Notes under the pieces: generated by a model
Seen by the model: the letters and a program-made list of their open reading frames with translations, nothing else
Told to the model about the DNA's origin: nothing
The model's database searches: none
In this document: positions 6,511 to 8,221 of the stretch, piece by piece
Numbering within the stretch: the first letter of the stretch is position 1
Layout of the letters: each line of letters opens with the position of its first letter
From: Lawsonibacter sp.
Lineage (GTDB): Bacteria > Bacillota > Clostridia > Oscillospirales > Oscillospiraceae
Assembly: GCA_022798155.1 (NCBI GenBank)
Contig: JAAWLY010000092.1
Location: 1 to 8,221 of the forward strand
DNA length: 8,221 nucleotides
Direction of reading: 5' to 3'
Translations under genes and position numbers: made by a program

Positions 6511-7485
6511 ATGGATATTCTGTTCAAAGTTCTTCCCTGGGTGGCCTTTGTGGTGGTGGTGCTGATTATCTTAGGCTCCTGCGTGAAAATCGTGCCCCAG
6601 TCCCGGGCCTTTGTCATTGAGCGCCTGGGCGTGTTCAGCACCGTGTGGAACGAAGGCCTGAAGTTCAAGGTGCCTTTTATCGAGCGGGTGGTGAAAAACG
6701 TGTCCCTGAAGGAGCAGGTGGTGGACTTTGCCCCCCAGCCCGTTATCACCAAAGATAACGTGACCATGCAGATCGACTCGGTGGTCTACTTCCAGATCAC
6801 CGACCCCAAGCTGTATACCTATGGCATTGAAAACCCCATGTCCGCCATTGAGAACTACACCGCCACCACCCTGCGGAACATCATCGGCGACCTGGAGCTG
6901 GACCAGACCCTGACCAGCCGCGACCACATCAACACCAAGATGCGCGCCCTTCTGGACGAGGCCACCGACCCCTGGGGCATTAAGGTCAACCGGGTAGAGC
7001 TGAAGAACATCATGCCCCCCCGGGATATCCAGGAGTCCATGGAGAAGCAGATGCGGGCCGAGCGGGAGCGCCGGGAGTCCATCCTTCAGGCCGAGGGCCA
7101 GAAGCAGTCTCAGATTCTGGTGGCCGAGGGCGAAAAGCAGGCCGCCATCCTTCGGGCCGACGCCGCCAAGCAGGCGGCCATTCTCCAGGCCGAGGGCGCC
7201 AAGCAGGCTAAGATTCTGGAGGCCGAGGCCGAGGCTGAGGCTATTTTGAAGGTCCAGCAGGCCACCGCTGACGCAATCCAGCTCATCAACCAGGCCGCTC
7301 CCGGCCAAGGCGTGCTGACCATCAAGGCCCTGGAGGCCTTTACCGCCGCCGCCAACGGCAAGGCCACCAAGATCATCATCCCCTCCGAGCTTCAGGGCAT
7401 CGCCGGCCTGGCCGCCGCCGCCAAGACCGTCTTCGACACCGAGGACCCCAAGGCCACCATTACCAAGACTGTGCCCAAGCAGTAA
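6511..7485 (+). CDS. SPFH/band-7 (stomatin/prohibitin family) membrane protein
   Basis: A 324-aa protein with one N-terminal membrane helix (residues about 7-24). An SPFH domain follows (about 25-185), seen in VPQSRAFVIERLGVF (28-42), the FKVPFIERV region, ITKDNVTMQIDSVVYFQI (79-96) and GIKVNRVELKNIMPP (156-170). Next comes an Ala/Glu/Lys/Gln-rich coiled coil (about 175-255). This is the QmcA/stomatin type of bacterial SPFH protein, which oligomerises at the membrane and is thought to organise microdomains and support protein quality control. The coiled coil contains four consecutive 11-residue repeats. The ATG at 6511 has AAAAAGGAG eight bases upstream; a GTG at 6502 overlaps that site and is unlikely. 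It shares a probable operon with NfeD (23-base gap) and two small genes. An LGSC string near the end of the helix is probably not a lipobox. Confidence 0.94.
   Translation: MDILFKVLPWVAFVVVVLIILGSCVKIVPQSRAFVIERLGVFSTVWNEGLKFKVPFIERVVKNVSLKEQVVDFAPQPVITKDNVTMQIDSVVYFQITDPKLYTYGIENPMSAIENYTATTLRNIIGDLELDQTLTSRDHINTKMRALLDEATDPWGIKVNRVELKNIMPPRDIQESMEKQMRAERERRESILQAEGQKQSQILVAEGEKQAAILRADAAKQAAILQAEGAKQAKILEAEAEAEAILKVQQATADAIQLINQAAPGQGVLTIKALEAFTAAANGKATKIIIPSELQGIAGLAAAAKTVFDTEDPKATITKTVPKQ
7081..7212 (+). repeat. Four tandem 11-residue coiled-coil repeats in the SPFH protein
   Basis: Residues 191-234 read as four hendecads: ILQAEGQKQSQ, ILVAEGEKQAA, ILRADAAKQAA, ILQAEGAKQAK. A looser fifth unit (ILEAEAEAEA, 235-244) and ILKVQQATADA follow. 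Each begins Ile-Leu and has Lys-Gln at positions 8-9. The 11-residue period indicates a nearly straight coiled coil. The codons differ between copies, so this is protein-level selection more than recent DNA duplication. Confidence 0.85.
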
Positions 7486-7506
7486 AAGGAGACTTAAACT
7501 AAGAAT

Positions 7507-7638
7507 ATGACCGAGAACGCCAGACTGGCCTTGGGGCTTCGTGCTCTAGGCATGGACGACACCGACATCGTTAATTTCCTTCTCTGGATTGAAACCGGCG
7601 AGGAACAGTATAAGCCCAAGGCCAAAGAAGAGAAATAA
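7507..7638 (+). CDS. Small hypothetical protein, 43 aa
   Basis: A complete 43-codon ORF lies between the SPFH gene (22-base gap) and the next small gene. The product starts MTENARLALGLRALGMDDTD, continues through a hydrophobic segment (IVNFLLWIETGEEQY) and ends in a charged tail (KPKAKEEK). It could be a two-helix cytoplasmic peptide; the hydrophobic stretch is too short and interrupted for a clear membrane helix. Codon use matches its neighbours. The only ribosome binding site is AAAAGGAGA at 7485-7493, with the GGAG core 15 bases before the ATG, which is long; CTTA-AAC-TAAG (7493-7503) between them could fold and shorten the distance. An in-frame stop at 7495-7497 rules out an earlier start. 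I recognise no family. Position suggests an accessory to the NfeD/SPFH pair, which is inference. Confidence 0.6.
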   Translation: MTENARLALGLRALGMDDTDIVNFLLWIETGEEQYKPKAKEEK

Positions 7639-7646
7639 GGATAATT

Positions 7647-7668
7647 GGGCCGGGGAACTCCCCGGCCC
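7647..7668 (+). promoter_or_regulatory. GC-rich hairpin between the two small genes
   Basis: GGGCCGGGG (7647-7655), loop AACT, CCCCGGCCC (7660-7668): a perfect 9-bp stem. Only CAACTT follows, so there is no real U tract and a full terminator is unlikely. It could pause polymerase, tune expression of the downstream gene or protect the upstream mRNA 3' end after processing. Confidence 0.55.
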
Positions 7669-7693
7669 CAACTTATGAAGCGGAGAGCGTTTT

Positions 7694-8098
7694 ATGGCTG
7701 TGCGCAGCATTGTGGTCAAAAAGCCACTGGTCAGCATGATGGCCCGGCCTCAGACAAAATTCCATGGCCCCAACCAGCCCGTCCGCTATCAGACCGGCAG
7801 CGATACCTTTTTGGAGGAGACGCTGGAGGGGCTGGCGGAGAAAATTGAGCAGTATGCTCTCCCGGAGCTGGCGCGCTGGCAGCAGCTGGCGGCGCAGATC
7901 ATGCCCCGGATTGAGGGCCTGGCCGTCCAGGACCCGGAGGGCTACGAGGAGATGAAGCTCTGGACCAAGCAGAAGGCCCGCCGGTGGCGGGAGGAGATCA
8001 GCCGGCTCCCCGCTTTCGTGGAGGAGTGGGACAGCTCCCAATACCTGCGGGACTGTGTGTTCAGTTGGTTTATCCACGCCTTTTCTCTGCATCCGTAG
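7694..8098 (+). CDS. Hypothetical protein, 134 aa
   Basis: I do not recognise this protein. It has a basic N-terminus (MAVRSIVVKKPLVSMMARPQ), a short polar linker (residues about 22-37), then mostly helical, charged sequence with five tryptophans (RWQQ, LWTK, RRWR, EEWD, FSWF), and ends in an aromatic-rich tail (CVFSWFIHAFSLHP). No signal peptide or convincing membrane helix is visible, so it is probably a soluble helical protein. The ATG at 7694 has GGAG (7682-7685) eight bases upstream. The 55-base gap to the 43-aa gene holds a GC-rich hairpin without a U tract. A strong terminator starts three bases after the stop, making this the last gene of the NfeD/SPFH transcription unit. Codon use resembles its neighbours. 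Confidence 0.75.
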   Translation: MAVRSIVVKKPLVSMMARPQTKFHGPNQPVRYQTGSDTFLEETLEGLAEKIEQYALPELARWQQLAAQIMPRIEGLAVQDPEGYEEMKLWTKQKARRWREEISRLPAFVEEWDSSQYLRDCVFSWFIHAFSLHP

Positions 8099-8100
8099 GA

Positions 8101-8141
8101 AAAACCGCCCCGCCTGTAATGAAACAGGCGGGGCGGTTTTT
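8101..8141 (+). terminator. Strong bidirectional Rho-independent terminator
   Basis: AAAACCGCCCCGCCTGT (8101-8117), loop AATGAA, ACAGGCGGGGCGGTTTT (8124-8140), then another T. The 17-bp perfect stem has a GC-rich core flanked by A and T runs, so it works on both strands. It ends the operon on the left and the convergent gene on the right, whose stop codon is only two bases away. Confidence 0.93.
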
Positions 8142-8142
8142 G

Positions 8143-8221
8143 TCAAATCAAAATGATATTGTCTGCCCGGCGGGTGTAGTTCTCCTCCAGCATGGCCACG
8201 TGGGAGAGGAAATCGGCGTCC
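8143..8221 (-). CDS. 3' end of an unidentified gene entering from the right edge
   Basis: On the minus strand one frame is open from the window edge to a TGA at 8145-8143, encoding the last 25 residues of a protein and ending in LEENYTRRADNIILI. The codons are GC-rich at third positions like those of neighbouring genes, and the stop sits directly before the bidirectional terminator at 8101-8141, which is what a real gene end would look like. The tail is too short for me to name a family. The gene is convergent with the NfeD/SPFH operon. Confidence 0.7.
   Translation of the reverse strand, partial: DADFLSHVAMLEENYTRRADNIILI

Noticed and set aside
6571..6582. LGSC at residues 21-24 of the SPFH protein, resembling a lipoprotein cleavage site
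   Set aside because: The N-terminus lacks the usual basic n-region, and SPFH proteins of this type keep the helix as a membrane anchor.
7081..7212. CRISPR-like or recent tandem DNA repeat
   Set aside because: The 33-base period is a protein-level hendecad repeat with differing codons, inside a coding frame.

Overview
The window looks like chromosomal core DNA from a GC-rich Clostridia-type Firmicute, perhaps a Flavonifractor/Oscillibacter-like member of the Oscillospiraceae. The basis is an RNase J gene, strong AAAGGAGG-type ribosome binding sites, sigma-A-like promoters, U-tract terminators and GC-rich codon use. The taxonomic placement is inference. I see no phage, insertion sequence, CRISPR array, rRNA or tRNA.

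Left part, minus strand. An AT-rich stretch (1-320) carries a doubtful left-edge ORF, a plus-strand terminator hairpin and a long bidirectional terminator that ends the RNase J gene (321-1979). Upstream of RNase J is a 411-bp GC-rich gap (1980-2390) rich in inverted repeats, probably a structured leader or a separate non-coding RNA. Next is a 794-aa gene (2391-4775) that fuses an apparently intact sugar-1-phosphate nucleotidyltransferase and a hexapeptide beta-helix to a phosphomannomutase-like half whose catalytic loops look lost.

Middle. A 166-bp divergent promoter region (4776-4941) separates that gene from a plus-strand WYL-domain regulator (4942-5928), which may control it.

Right part, plus strand. 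After an extended -10 promoter there is a probable four-gene transcription unit: a short NfeD-type membrane protein (6065-6487), an SPFH/band-7 scaffold protein with a hendecad coiled coil (6511-7485), a 43-aa small protein (7507-7638) and an unrecognised 134-aa protein (7694-8098). It closes at a strong bidirectional terminator (8101-8141). NfeD plus SPFH is the classic membrane-microdomain pair; the two small genes are candidate accessory proteins. The 3' end of a convergent minus-strand gene enters at the right edge (8143-8221).

The most noteworthy points are the degenerate phosphomannomutase domain, the structured region upstream of RNase J, and the two unrecognised small genes following the NfeD/SPFH pair. 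Nothing here clearly amounts to a new multi-gene system.
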